Below, in pieces: positions 1-10,419 of a DNA stretch of 64,000 bases. Under the pieces are notes generated by a model that did not search any database, had not been told where the DNA came from, and was given only the letters and a program-made list of their open reading frames with translations. How positions within the stretch are numbered: the stretch's first letter is position 1; the number at the start of each line of letters is the position of its first letter. Position numbers and translations under genes: made by a program. The stretch is from Petrolisthes cinctipes. Lineage: Eukaryota; Arthropoda; Malacostraca; Decapoda; Porcellanidae. The stretch is from positions 682,001 through 746,000 of the forward strand of contig JAWQEG010000506.1 of assembly GCA_033782935.1 (NCBI GenBank), given 5' to 3'.

Positions 1-3000
1 TATGTGCATGCATCTTCTGTACCCGTTTATATCTCAAATTCAGGCTCAAAACACCCGAAAATTCGATATTTTTGGGTCCCAGAAGCAATCTGTACATGCC
101 TACTCCTTGCTAGAATGTTTTCAAGATACAGACCCAAAACATGCTCAAAACCGATATTTTAGTTGCAAAAAGTCAATAAGTGCATGCATTTTCAGTACCT
201 GTTGATATCTCAAATTCAGTCTCAAAACACTCAAAAATTCAATATTTTTTTGTCCCAGAAGCGATCTGTACATGCCTACTCCGTGTTAGAGTATTTTCAA
301 TATATAGGTCCAAAACATGCAGATAATCGATATTTTAGGTGCACAAAGTCAATATGTTCATGAATCTTCTGTACCCGTTTATATCTCAAATTCAGGCTCA
401 AAACACCTGAAAATTCGATTTTTTGGTTCCGTTTTAGAGTATTTTAAAAAAACAGGACTAAAACATGCTGAAGATCGATATTTTAGGTGCCCAAATTCAA
501 TATGTGTATGAATCTTCTGTACCCGTTTATATCCCAAATTCAAGATCAAAACCCCCGAAAATTCGATATTTTTGGGTCCCAGAAGCAATCTGTACATGCC
601 TACTCCTTGCTAGAATGTTTTCAAGATACAGACCCAAAACATGCTCAAAACCGATATTTTAGTTGCAAAAAGTCAATATGTGCATGCATTTTCAGTACCT
701 GTTGATATCTCAAATTCAGGCTCAAAACACCCAAAAATTCAATATTTTTGGGTCCCTGAAGCGATCTGTACATGCCTACTCCGTGTTAGAGTATTTTCAA
801 AAAACAGGACCAAAACATGCTCAAAATCGATTTTTTGGGTGCCCAAAGTCGATATGTGCATGCTTCTTCTGTACCCGTTTATATCTCAAATTCAGGCTCA
901 AAACACCCGAAAATTCGATATTTTTGGGTCCCAGAAGCGTTCTGTACATGCCTACTCCTTGCTAGAATGTTTTCAAGATACAGACCCAAAACAAGCTAAA
1001 AATCGATATTTTAGGTGCCCAAAGTCAAAATGTGTATGCATCTTCTGTACACGTTTATATCTTTTATTCATGCTCAAAAAACCCGAAAATTCGATATTTT
1101 TGGGTCTCAAAAGCGATATGTACATGCTTACTCCGTGTTAGAGTATTTTCAAAATGCAGGCTCAAAACATGCTGAAAATCGATATTTTAGGTGCCCAATG
1201 TCAATATGTGTATGCATCTTCTGTACTCGTTTGGATCTCAAATTCAGTTTCAAAACACCCGAAAATTCGATATTTCTGGGTCCCAGAAGCGATCTGTACA
1301 TGCCTACTCCATGTTTGAGTATTTCCAAAATATAGGTCCAAAACATGCAAAAAATCTATATTTTAGGTGCCCAAAGTCAATATGTGTATGCATCTTCTGT
1401 ACCCGTTTATATCTAAAATTCATGCTCAAAAAACCCGAAAATTCAATATTTTGGGGTCCCAGAAGTTATCTGTACATGCCTACTCAGTGCTAGAATATTT
1501 TCAAAATATAGGCCCAAAATATGCTAAAAATCGATATTTTAGGTGCCCAAAGTCGATATGTGCATGTTTCAACTGTACCCGTTTATATCTCAAATTCAGG
1601 CTCAAAACACCCAAAAATTCGATATTTTGGGGTCCCATAAGCGATCTGTACATACCTACTCCGTGTTAGAGTATTTTTAAAATACAGGCCCAAAACATGT
1701 TGAAAATCGATATTATAGGTGCCCAAAGTCAATATGTATATGCAAATTCTGTACCCGTTTATATCCCAAATTCAGGCTCAAAACACCCGAATATTCGATA
1801 TTTTTTGGTCCCAGAAGCGATCTGTACATGCGTACTCCGTGTTAGAGTATTTTCAAAATACAGGACCAAAACATGCTGAAGATCGATATTTTAGGTGCCC
1901 AAATTCAATCTGTGTATGAATCTTCTGTACCCGTTTATATCCCAAATTCAGGATCAAAACACCCGAAAATTCGATATTTTTGGGTTCCAGAAGCAATCTG
2001 TACATGCCTACTCCTTGCTAGAATGTTTTCAAGATACAGACCCAAAACATGCTCAAAACAGATATTTTAGTTGCAAAAAGTCAATATGTGCATGCATTTT
2101 CAGTACCTGTTGATATCTCAAATTCAGGCTCAAAACACCCAAAAATTCAATATTTTTGGGTCCCAGAAGCGATCTGTACATGCCTACTCCGTGTTAGAGT
2201 ATTTTCAAAATATAGGTCCAAAACATGAAGAAAATCGATATTTTAGGTGCACAATGTCAATATGTTCATAAATCTTCTGTACCCGTTTATATCTCAAATT
2301 CAGGCTCAAAACACCCGAAAATTCGATTTTTTGGGTCCGTTTTAGAGTATTTTCAAAATACAGGCCCAAAACATGCTCAAAATCGATATTTTAGGTGTCC
2401 TAAGTCGATATGTGCATGCATCTTCTGTACCCGTTTATATCTCAAATTCAGGCTCTAAACACCTGAAAATTTAATATTTTTGGGTCCAGAAGCGATCTGT
2501 ACATGCCTACTCAGTGCTTGAATATTTTCAAAATAAAGGCCAAAAACTTGCTAAAAATCGATATTTTGGGTGAACAAAGTCGATATGTGCATGCATCTTC
2601 TGTACCCGTTTATATCTCATATTCAGGCTCAAAACACCCGAAAATTCGATATTTTTGGGTCCCAGAAGCGATCTGTACATGCCTACTCCTTGCTAGAATG
2701 TTTTCAAGATACAGACCCAAAACATGCTCAAAATCGATATTTTAGGTGCAAAAAGTCGATATGTGCATGCATCTTCAGTACACGTTTACATCTCTAACTC
2801 AGGCTCAAAACATCCGAAAATTTAATATTTTTGGGTCCCAGAAGCGATCTGTACATGCCTACTCCTTGCTAGAATGTTTTTCATGATACAGACCCAAAAC
2901 ATGCTAAAAATCGATATTTTGGGTGCCCAAAGTCAAAATGTGTATTTATCTTCTGTACCCGTTTATATCCCAAACTCAGGCTCAAAACAACTGAAAATTC

Positions 3001-3111
3001 GATTTTTTGGGTCCCAGAAGCGATCTGTACATGCCTACTCAGTGCTGATTATTTTCAAAATATAGGCCAAAAAAATGCTTAAAAATCGATATTTTGGGTG
3101 CCCAAAGTCAA
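1..3111 (+). repeat. HOR unit A1, 18 monomers, 3111 bp
   Basis: The text at position 1 recurs at 3112, 10420 and 13531. Counting the TGTACAT elements and truncation junctions gives 16 full monomers plus 2 shortened ones (junctions 430 and 2338); 16 x 176 + 2 x 148 = 3112, against an observed 3111. The one missing base is consistent with GGGTCCAGAAG near 2487, which has lost a C. Distinct monomer types follow one another in fixed order: one with GTTGCAAAAAGTC and CAGTACCTGTTGATATC (about 670-710), one with ACTCGTTTGGATCTC (about 1225), one with GTATATGCAAATTCTG (about 1737), one starting GGGTGAACAAAGTC (about 2568) and one with GTGTATTTATCTTC (about 2939). The window edge cuts the unit, so its start here is arbitrary. 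Confidence 0.9.
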
Positions 3112-5335
3112 TATGTGCATGCATCTTCTGTACCCGTTTATATCTCAAATTCAGGCTCAAAACACCCGAAAATTCGATATTTTTGGGTCCCAGAAGCAAT
3201 CTGTACATGCCTACTCCTTGCTAGAATGTTTTCAAGATACAGACCCAAAACATGCTCAAAACCGATATTTTAGTTGCAAAAAGTCAATAAGTGCATGCAT
3301 TTTCAGTACCTGTTGATATCTCAAATTCAGTCTCAAAACACTCAAAAATTCAATATTTTTTTGTCCCAGAAGCGATCTGTACATGCCTACTCCGTGTTAG
3401 AGTATTTTCAATATATAGGTCCAAAACATGCAGATAATCGATATTTTAGGTGCACAAAGTCAATATGTTCATGAATCTTCTGTACCCGTTTATATCTCAA
3501 ATTCAGGCTCAAAACACCTGAAAATTCGATTTTTTGGTTCCGTTTTAGAGTATTTTAAAAAAACAGGACTAAAACATGCTGAAGATCGATATTTTAGGTG
3601 CCCAAATTCAATATGTGTATGAATCTTCTGTACCCGTTTATATCCCAAATTCAAGATCAAAACCCCCGAAAATTCGATATTTTTGGGTCCCAGAAGCAAT
3701 CTGTACATGCCTACTCCTTGCTAGAATGTTTTCAAGATACAGACCCAAAACATGCTCAAAACCGATATTTTAGTTGCAAAAAGTCAATATGTGCATGCAT
3801 TTTCAGTACCTGTTGATATCTCAAATTCAGGCTCAAAACACCCAAAAATTCAATATTTTTGGGTCCCTGAAGCGATCTGTACATGCCTACTCCGTGTTAG
3901 AGTATTTTCAAAAAACAGGACCAAAACATGCTCAAAATCGATTTTTTGGGTGCCCAAAGTCGATATGTGCATGCTTCTTCTGTACCCGTTTATATCTCAA
4001 ATTCAGGCTCAAAACACCCGAAAATTCGATATTTTTGGGTCCCAGAAGCGTTCTGTACATGCCTACTCCTTGCTAGAATGTTTTCAAGATACAGACCCAA
4101 AACAAGCTAAAAATCGATATTTTAGGTGCCCAAAGTCAAAATGTGTATGCATCTTCTGTACACGTTTATATCTTTTATTCATGCTCAAAAAACCCGAAAA
4201 TTCGATATTTTTGGGTCTCAAAAGCGATATGTACATGCTTACTCCGTGTTAGAGTATTTTCAAAATGCAGGCTCAAAACATGCTGAAAATCGATATTTTA
4301 GGTGCCCAATGTCAATATGTGTATGCATCTTCTGTACTCGTTTGGATCTCAAATTCAGTTTCAAAACACCCGAAAATTCAATATTTCTGGGTCCCAGAAG
4401 CGATCTGTACATGCCTACTCCATGTTTGAGTATTTCCAAAATATAGGTCCAAAACATGCAAAAAATCTATATTTTAGGTGCCCAAAGTCAATATGTGTAT
4501 GCATCTTCTGTACCCGTTTATATCTAAAATTCATGCTCAAAAAACCCGAAAATTCAATATTTTGGGGTCCCAGAAGTTATCTGTACATGCCTACTCAGTG
4601 CTAGAATATTTTCAAAATATAGGCCCAAAATATGCTAAAAATCGATATTTTAGGTGCCCAAAGTCGATATGTGCATGTTTCAACTGTACCCGTTTATATC
4701 TCAAATTCAGGCTCAAAACACCCAAAAATTCGATATTTTGGGGTCCCATAAGCGATCTGTACATACCTACTCCGTGTTAGAGTATTTTTAAAATACAGGC
4801 CCAAAACATGCTGAAAATCGATATTATAGGTGCCCAAAGTCAATATGTATATGCAAATTCTGTACCCGTTTATATCCCAAATTCAGGCTCAAAACACCCG
4901 AATATTCGATATTTTTTGGTCCCAGAAGCGATCTGTACATGCGTACTCCGTGTTAGAGTATTTTCAAAATACAGGACCAAAACATGCTGAAGATCGATAT
5001 TTTAGGTGCCCAAATTCAATCTGTGTATGAATCTTCTGTACCCGTTTATATCCCAAATTCAGGATCAAAACACCCGAAAATTCGATATTTTTGGGTTCCA
5101 GAAGCAATCTGTACATGCCTACTCCTTGCTAGAATGTTTTCAAGATACAGACCCAAAACATGCTCAAAACAGATATTTTAGTTGCAAAAAGTCAATATGT
5201 GCATGCATTTTCAGTACCTGTTGATATCTCAAATTCAGGCTCAAAACACCCAAAAATTCAATATTTTTGGGTCCCAGAAGCGATCTGTACATGCCTACTC
5301 CGTGTTAGAGTATTTTCAAAATATAGGTCCAAAAC
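3112..5335 (+). repeat. HOR unit A2, partial copy of the 3111-bp unit
   Basis: Matches 1-2224 at a constant offset of 3111. At the points compared it is almost identical; differences I found are G to A at 4380 (TTCAATATTTC instead of TTCGATATTTC at 1269) and T to C at 4809-4810 (ATGCTGAAAATCG). After about 5336 the sequence no longer follows A1: AACATGCAGAAAATC replaces AACATGAAGAAAATC, and the monomers after the shortened copy at 5449 belong to block B. Near-identity of adjacent 2.2-kb copies suggests recent duplication or homogenisation. Confidence 0.88.
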
Positions 5336-8300
5336 ATGCAGAAAATCGATATTTTAGGTGCACAAAGTCAATATGTTCATGAATCTTCTGTACCCGTTTA
5401 TATCTCAAATTCAGGCTCAAAACACCTGAAAATTCGATTTTTTGGGTCCGTTTTAGAGTATTTTCAAAAAACAGGACCAAAACATGCTCAAAATCGATAT
5501 TTTGGGTGCCCAAAGTAGATATGTGCATGCTTCTTCTGTACCCGTTTATATCTCAAATTCAGGCTCAAAACACCCGAAAATTCGATATTTTTGGGTCCCA
5601 GAAGCGTTCTGTACATGCCTACTCCTTGCTAGAATGTTTTCAAGATACAGACCCAAAACAAGCTAAGAATCGATATTTTAGGTGTCCAAAGTCAAAATGT
5701 GTATGCATCTTCTGCACACGTTTATATCTTTTATTCATGCTCAAAACACCCGAAAATTCGATATTTTTGGGTCTCAAAAGCGATAAGTACATGCATACTC
5801 CGTGTTAGAGTATTTTCAAAATGAAGGCTCAAAACATGCTGAAAATCGATATTTTAGGTGCCCAATGTCAATATGTGTATGCATCTTCTGTACTCGTTTG
5901 GATCTCAAATTCAGTTTCAAAACACCCGAAAATTCGATATTTCTGGGTCCCAGAAGCGATCTGTACATGCCTACTCCATGTTTGAGTATTTCCAAAATAT
6001 AGGTCCAAAACATGCAAAAAATCGATATTTTAGGTGCCCAAAGTCAATATGTGTATGCATCTTCTGTACCTGTTTATATCCAAAATTCAGGCTCAAAAAA
6101 TCCGAAAATTCAATATTTTGGGGTCCCAGAAGTTATCTGTACATGCCTACTCAGTGCTAGAATATTTTCAAAATATAGGCCCAAAATATGCTAAAAATCG
6201 ATATTTTAGGTGCCCAAAGTCGATATGTGCATGTTTCTTCTGTACCCGTTTATATCTCAAATTCAGGCTCAAAACACCCGAAAATTCGATATTTTGGGGT
6301 CCCATAAGCGATCTGTACATGCCTACTCCGTGTTAGAGTATTTTTAAAATACAGGCCCAAAACATGTTGAAAATCGATATTATAGGTGCCCAAAGTCAAT
6401 ATGTATATGCAAATTCTGTACCCGTTTATATCCCAAATTCAGGCTCAAATCACAAGAATATTCGATATTTTTTGGTCCCAGAAGCGATCTGTACATGCCT
6501 ACACTGTGTTAGAGTATTTTCAAAATACAGGACCAAAACATGCTGAAGATCGATATTTTAGGTGCCCAAATTCAATATGTGTATGAATCTTCTGTACCCG
6601 TTTATATCCCAAATTCAGGCTCAAAACACTCGAAAATTCGATTTTTTGGGGTCCCAGAAGCGATCTGTACATGCCTACTCAGTGCTAAAATATTTTCAAA
6701 ATAAAAACCAAAAACATGCTAAAAATCGATATTTTGAGTGAACAAAGTCGATATGTGCATGCATCTTCTGTACCCGTTTATATCTCATATTCAGGCTCAA
6801 AACACCCGAAAATTCGATATTTTTGGGTCCCAGAAGCGATCTCTACATGCCTACTCCGTGTTAGAGTATTTTCAAAATACAGGCCCAAAACATGCTGAAG
6901 ATCGATATTTTAGGTGCCCAAAGTCAATATGTGTATGCATCTTCTGTACCCGTTTATATCCCAAATTCAGGCTCAAATCACTCCAAAATTCGATTTTTTT
7001 GGGTCCCAGAAGCGATCTGTACATGCCTACTCAGTGCTAGAATATTTTCAAAATAAAGGCCAAAAACTTGCTAAAAATCGATATTTTGGGTGAACAAAGT
7101 CGATATGCGCATGCATCTTCTGTACCCGTTTATATCTCATATTCAGGCTCAAAACACCCGAAAATTCGATATTTTCGGGTCCCAGAAGCGATCTGTACAT
7201 GCCTACTCCTTGCTAGAATGTTTTTCAAGATACAGACCCAAAACATGCTCAAAATCGATATTTTAGGTGCAAAAAGTCGATATGTGCATGCATCTTCAGT
7301 ACACGTTTACATCTCAAACTCAGGCTCAAAACACCTGAAAATTCAATATTTTTGGGTCCCAGAAGCGATCTGTACATGCCTACTCAGTATTAGAATATTT
7401 TCAAAATATAAGCCCAAAGCATGCTAAATATCGATATTTTGGGTGCCAAAAGTCGATATGTGTATGTATCTTCAGTACCCGTTTATATCTCAAATTCTGG
7501 ATCAAAAAACCGAAAATTCGATATTTTTGTGTCCCAGAAGCGATCTGTACATGCCTACTCCTTGTTAAAGTATTTTCAAAATACAGGCCCAAAACATGCT
7601 GAAAATCGATATTTTAGGTGCCGAAAGTCAAAATGTGTATTTATCTTCCGTACCCGTTTATATCCCAAATTCAGGCTCAAAACACCCGAAAATTCGAATT
7701 TTGGGGGTCCCAGAAGCGATCTGTACATGCCTACTCAGTGCTGATTATTTTCAAATATAGGCCAGAAAAATGCTTAAAAATCGATATTTTGGGTGCCCAA
7801 AGTGGATATGTGCATGCATCTTCTGTACCCGTTTATATCTTTAAATTAAGTCTCAAAACATAAGAAAATTCGATATTTTTGGGTCCCAGAAGCGATCTGT
7901 ACATGCCTATTCCTTGCTAGTATGTTTTCAAGATACAGACCCAAAACATGCCTCAAACCGAAATTTTAGTTGCAAAAAGTCAATATGTGCATGCGTTTTC
8001 AGTACCCGTTTATATCTCAAATTCAGGCTCAAAACACCCGAAAATTTAATATTTTTGGGTCCCAGAAACGATCTGTACATGCCTACTCGGTGCTAGAATA
8101 TTTTCAAAAAATAGGCCCAAAATATGCTAAAAATCGATATTTTAGGTGCCCAAAGTCGATATGTGCATGCTTCTTCTGTACCCGTTTATATCTCAAATTC
8201 AGGCTCAAAAAAACCGAAAATTCGATATTTTTGGGTCCCATAAGCGATCTGTACATGCCTACTCCGTGTTAGAGTATTTTTAAAATACAGGCCCAAAACA

Positions 8301-9400
8301 TGTTGAAAATCGATATTATAGGTGCCCAAAGTCAATATGTATATGCAAATTCTATACCCGTTTATATCTTAAATTCAGGCTCAAAAAACCCGAATATTCG
8401 ATATTTTTGGGTCCCAGAAGCGATTTGTACATGCCTACTCCTTGCTAGAAAGTTTTTCAAGATACAGACCCAAAACATGCTCAAAATCGATATTTTAGGT
8501 GCAAAAAGTCGATATGTGCATGCATCTTCAGTACACGTTTACATCTCAAACTCAGGCTCAAAACACCTGAAAATTCAATATTTTTGTGACCCAGAAGCGA
8601 TCTGTACATGCCTACTCAGTGTTAGAATATTTTCAAAATAAAAGCCCAAAGCATGCTAAATATCGATATTTTGGGTGCCAAAAGTCGATATGTGCATGCA
8701 TCTTCTGTTCCCGTTTATATCTCAAATTCAAGCTTAAAAAAACGAAAATTCGATATTTTTGTGTCCCAGAAGCGATCTGTACATGCCTACTCCTTGTTAA
8801 AGTATTTTCAAAATACAGGCCCAAAACATGCTGAAAATCGATATTTTAGGTGCCCAAAATCAAAATGTGTATTTATCTTCCGTACCCGTTTATATCCCAA
8901 ATTCAGGCTCAAAACACCCTAAAATTCGATTTTTTGGGGTCCCAGAAGCGATCTGTACATGCCTACTCAGTGCTGATTTTTTTCAAAATATAGGCCAAAA
9001 AAATCCTTAAAAATCGATATTTTGGGTGCCTAAAGTCGATATGTGCATACATCTTCTGTACCCGTTTATATCTCAAATTCAGGCTCAAAACACCCGAAAA
9101 TTTGATATTTTTGGGTCCCAGAAGCGATCTGTACATGCTTACTCGGTGCTAGAATATTTTTAAAACAATAGGCCAAAAACATGCTAAAATTCGATATTTT
9201 GGGTGAACAAAGTCGATATGTGCATGCATCTTCTGTACCAGTTCATATCTCATATTCAGGCTCAAAACATCCGAAAATTCGATATTTTTGGGTCCCAGAA
9301 GCGATCTGTACATGCCTACTTCTTGCTAGAATGTTTTCAAGATACAGACCCAAAACATGCCCAAAACCGATATTTTAGTTGCAAAAAGTCAATATGTGCA
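5336..9400 (+). repeat. Block B, remainder of the first 10.4-kb superrepeat
   Basis: About 23 monomers that do not occur in the 3111-bp unit in this order but recur as a block from 15756 (offset 10420, changing to 9892 after a three-monomer loss). Includes the shortened monomer at 5449, an ACTCGTTTGGATC-type monomer (about 5895), GTATATGCAAATTC types (6404, 8339), GGGTGAACAAAG types (6736, 7086, 9203) and TTTGTGTCCCAG types (7525, 8757). The part 8460-9200 recurs again at 20607-21345 at offset 12147. Confidence 0.82.
6796..6971 (+). repeat. Exemplar 176-bp monomer made of two 88-bp halves
   Basis: Chosen as a reference because both halves are full length: H1 is 6796-6883 and H2 is 6884-6971, each exactly 88 bp. 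Both halves begin with a C-rich triplet before AAAACA, carry GATATTTT at half-positions 21-28, CCCA near 34-37, ATGC at 52-55 and end in CAGG. The by-eye consensus halves match at 59 of 88 positions with no gap; similarity is best at positions 1-60 and 81-88 and weakest at 61-80. This copy has one substitution in the otherwise common TGTACATGCC element (it reads TCTACATGCC). Treating the monomer as an old dimer is inference from this alignment. Confidence 0.85.
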
Positions 9401-10419
9401 TGCATTTTCAGTACCCGTTTATATCTCAAATTCAGGCTCAAAACACCCGAAAATTTAATATTTTTGGGTCCCAGAAGCGATCTGTACATGCCTACTCCGT
9501 GTTGGAGTATTTTCAAAATATAGGTCCAAAACATGAAGAAAATCGATATTTTAGGTGCACAATGTCAATATGTTCATAAATCTTCTGTACCCGTTTATAT
9601 CTCAAATTCAGGCTCAAAACACCCGAAAATTCGATTTTTTGGGTCCGTTTTAGAGTATTTTCAAAATACAGGCCCAAAACATGCTCAAAATCGATATTTT
9701 AGGTGTCCTAAGTCGATATGTGCATGCATCTTCTGTACCCGTTTATATCTCAAATTCAGGCTCTAAACACCTGAAAATTTAATATTTTTGGGTCCAGAAG
9801 CGATCTGTACATGCCTACTCAGTGCTTGAATATTTTCAAAATAAAGGCCAAAAACTTGCTAAAAATCGATATTTTGGGTGAACAAAGTCGATATGTGCAT
9901 GCATCTTCTGTACCCGTTTATATCTCATATTCAGGCTCAAAACACCCGAAAATTCGATATTTTTGGGTCCCAGAAGCGATCTGTACATGCCTACTCCTTG
10001 CTAGAATGTTTTCAAGATACAGACCCAAAACATGCTCAAAATCGATATTTTAGGTGCAAAAAGTCGATATGTGCATGCATCTTCAGTACACGTTTACATC
10101 TCTAACTCAGGCTCAAAACATCCGAAAATTTAATATTTTTGGGTCCCAGAAGCGATCTGTACATGCCTACTCCTTGCTAGAATGTTTTTCATGATACAGA
10201 CCCAAAACATGCTAAAAATCGATATTTTGGGTGCCCAAAGTCAAAATGTGTATTTATCTTCTGTACCCGTTTATATCCCAAACTCAGGCTCAAAACAACT
10301 GAAAATTCGATTTTTTGGGTCCCAGAAGCGATCTGTACATGCCTACTCAGTGCTGATTATTTTCAAAATATAGGCCAAAAAAATGCTTAAAAATCGATAT
10401 TTTGGGTGCCCAAAGTCAA
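9400..10419 (+). repeat. Closing segment of the first superrepeat (copy of the end of A1)
   Basis: Matches the last kilobase of A1 (about 2092-3111) at a constant offset of 7308, including the shortened monomer at 9646 (2338 + 7308), the GGGTCCAGAAG base loss near 9791-9796 and the TTTTTCATGATACAG variant near 10185. Transition from block B lies between about 9379 and 9480, where the sequence starts to follow A1 (CAGTACCCGTTTATATC at 9409 still differs from CAGTACCTGTTGATATC in A1). Confidence 0.85.

Noticed and set aside
379..597. Reverse-strand frames of 60-98 codons that recur at each shortened monomer
   Set aside because: They are produced by the frame change at the 27-bp deletion, recur with every copy and have no upstream signals or similarity beyond the satellite.
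663..965. Many frames of exactly 100 or 60 codons with a recurring Cys-rich peptide (such as CPKSICACIFCTRLY)
   Set aside because: Starts come from the ATG of AATATGTG or ATGCATC and stops from the TAG in TGTTAGAG or TGCTAGAA. The fixed distance between these landmarks gives the fixed lengths. The same peptides appear in all forward frames and mirror peptides on the reverse strand.
2225..2458. Shortened monomer as an insertion or excision footprint of a mobile element
   Set aside because: The junction is a simple 27-bp loss between TCC triplets with no target-site duplication or inserted bases.
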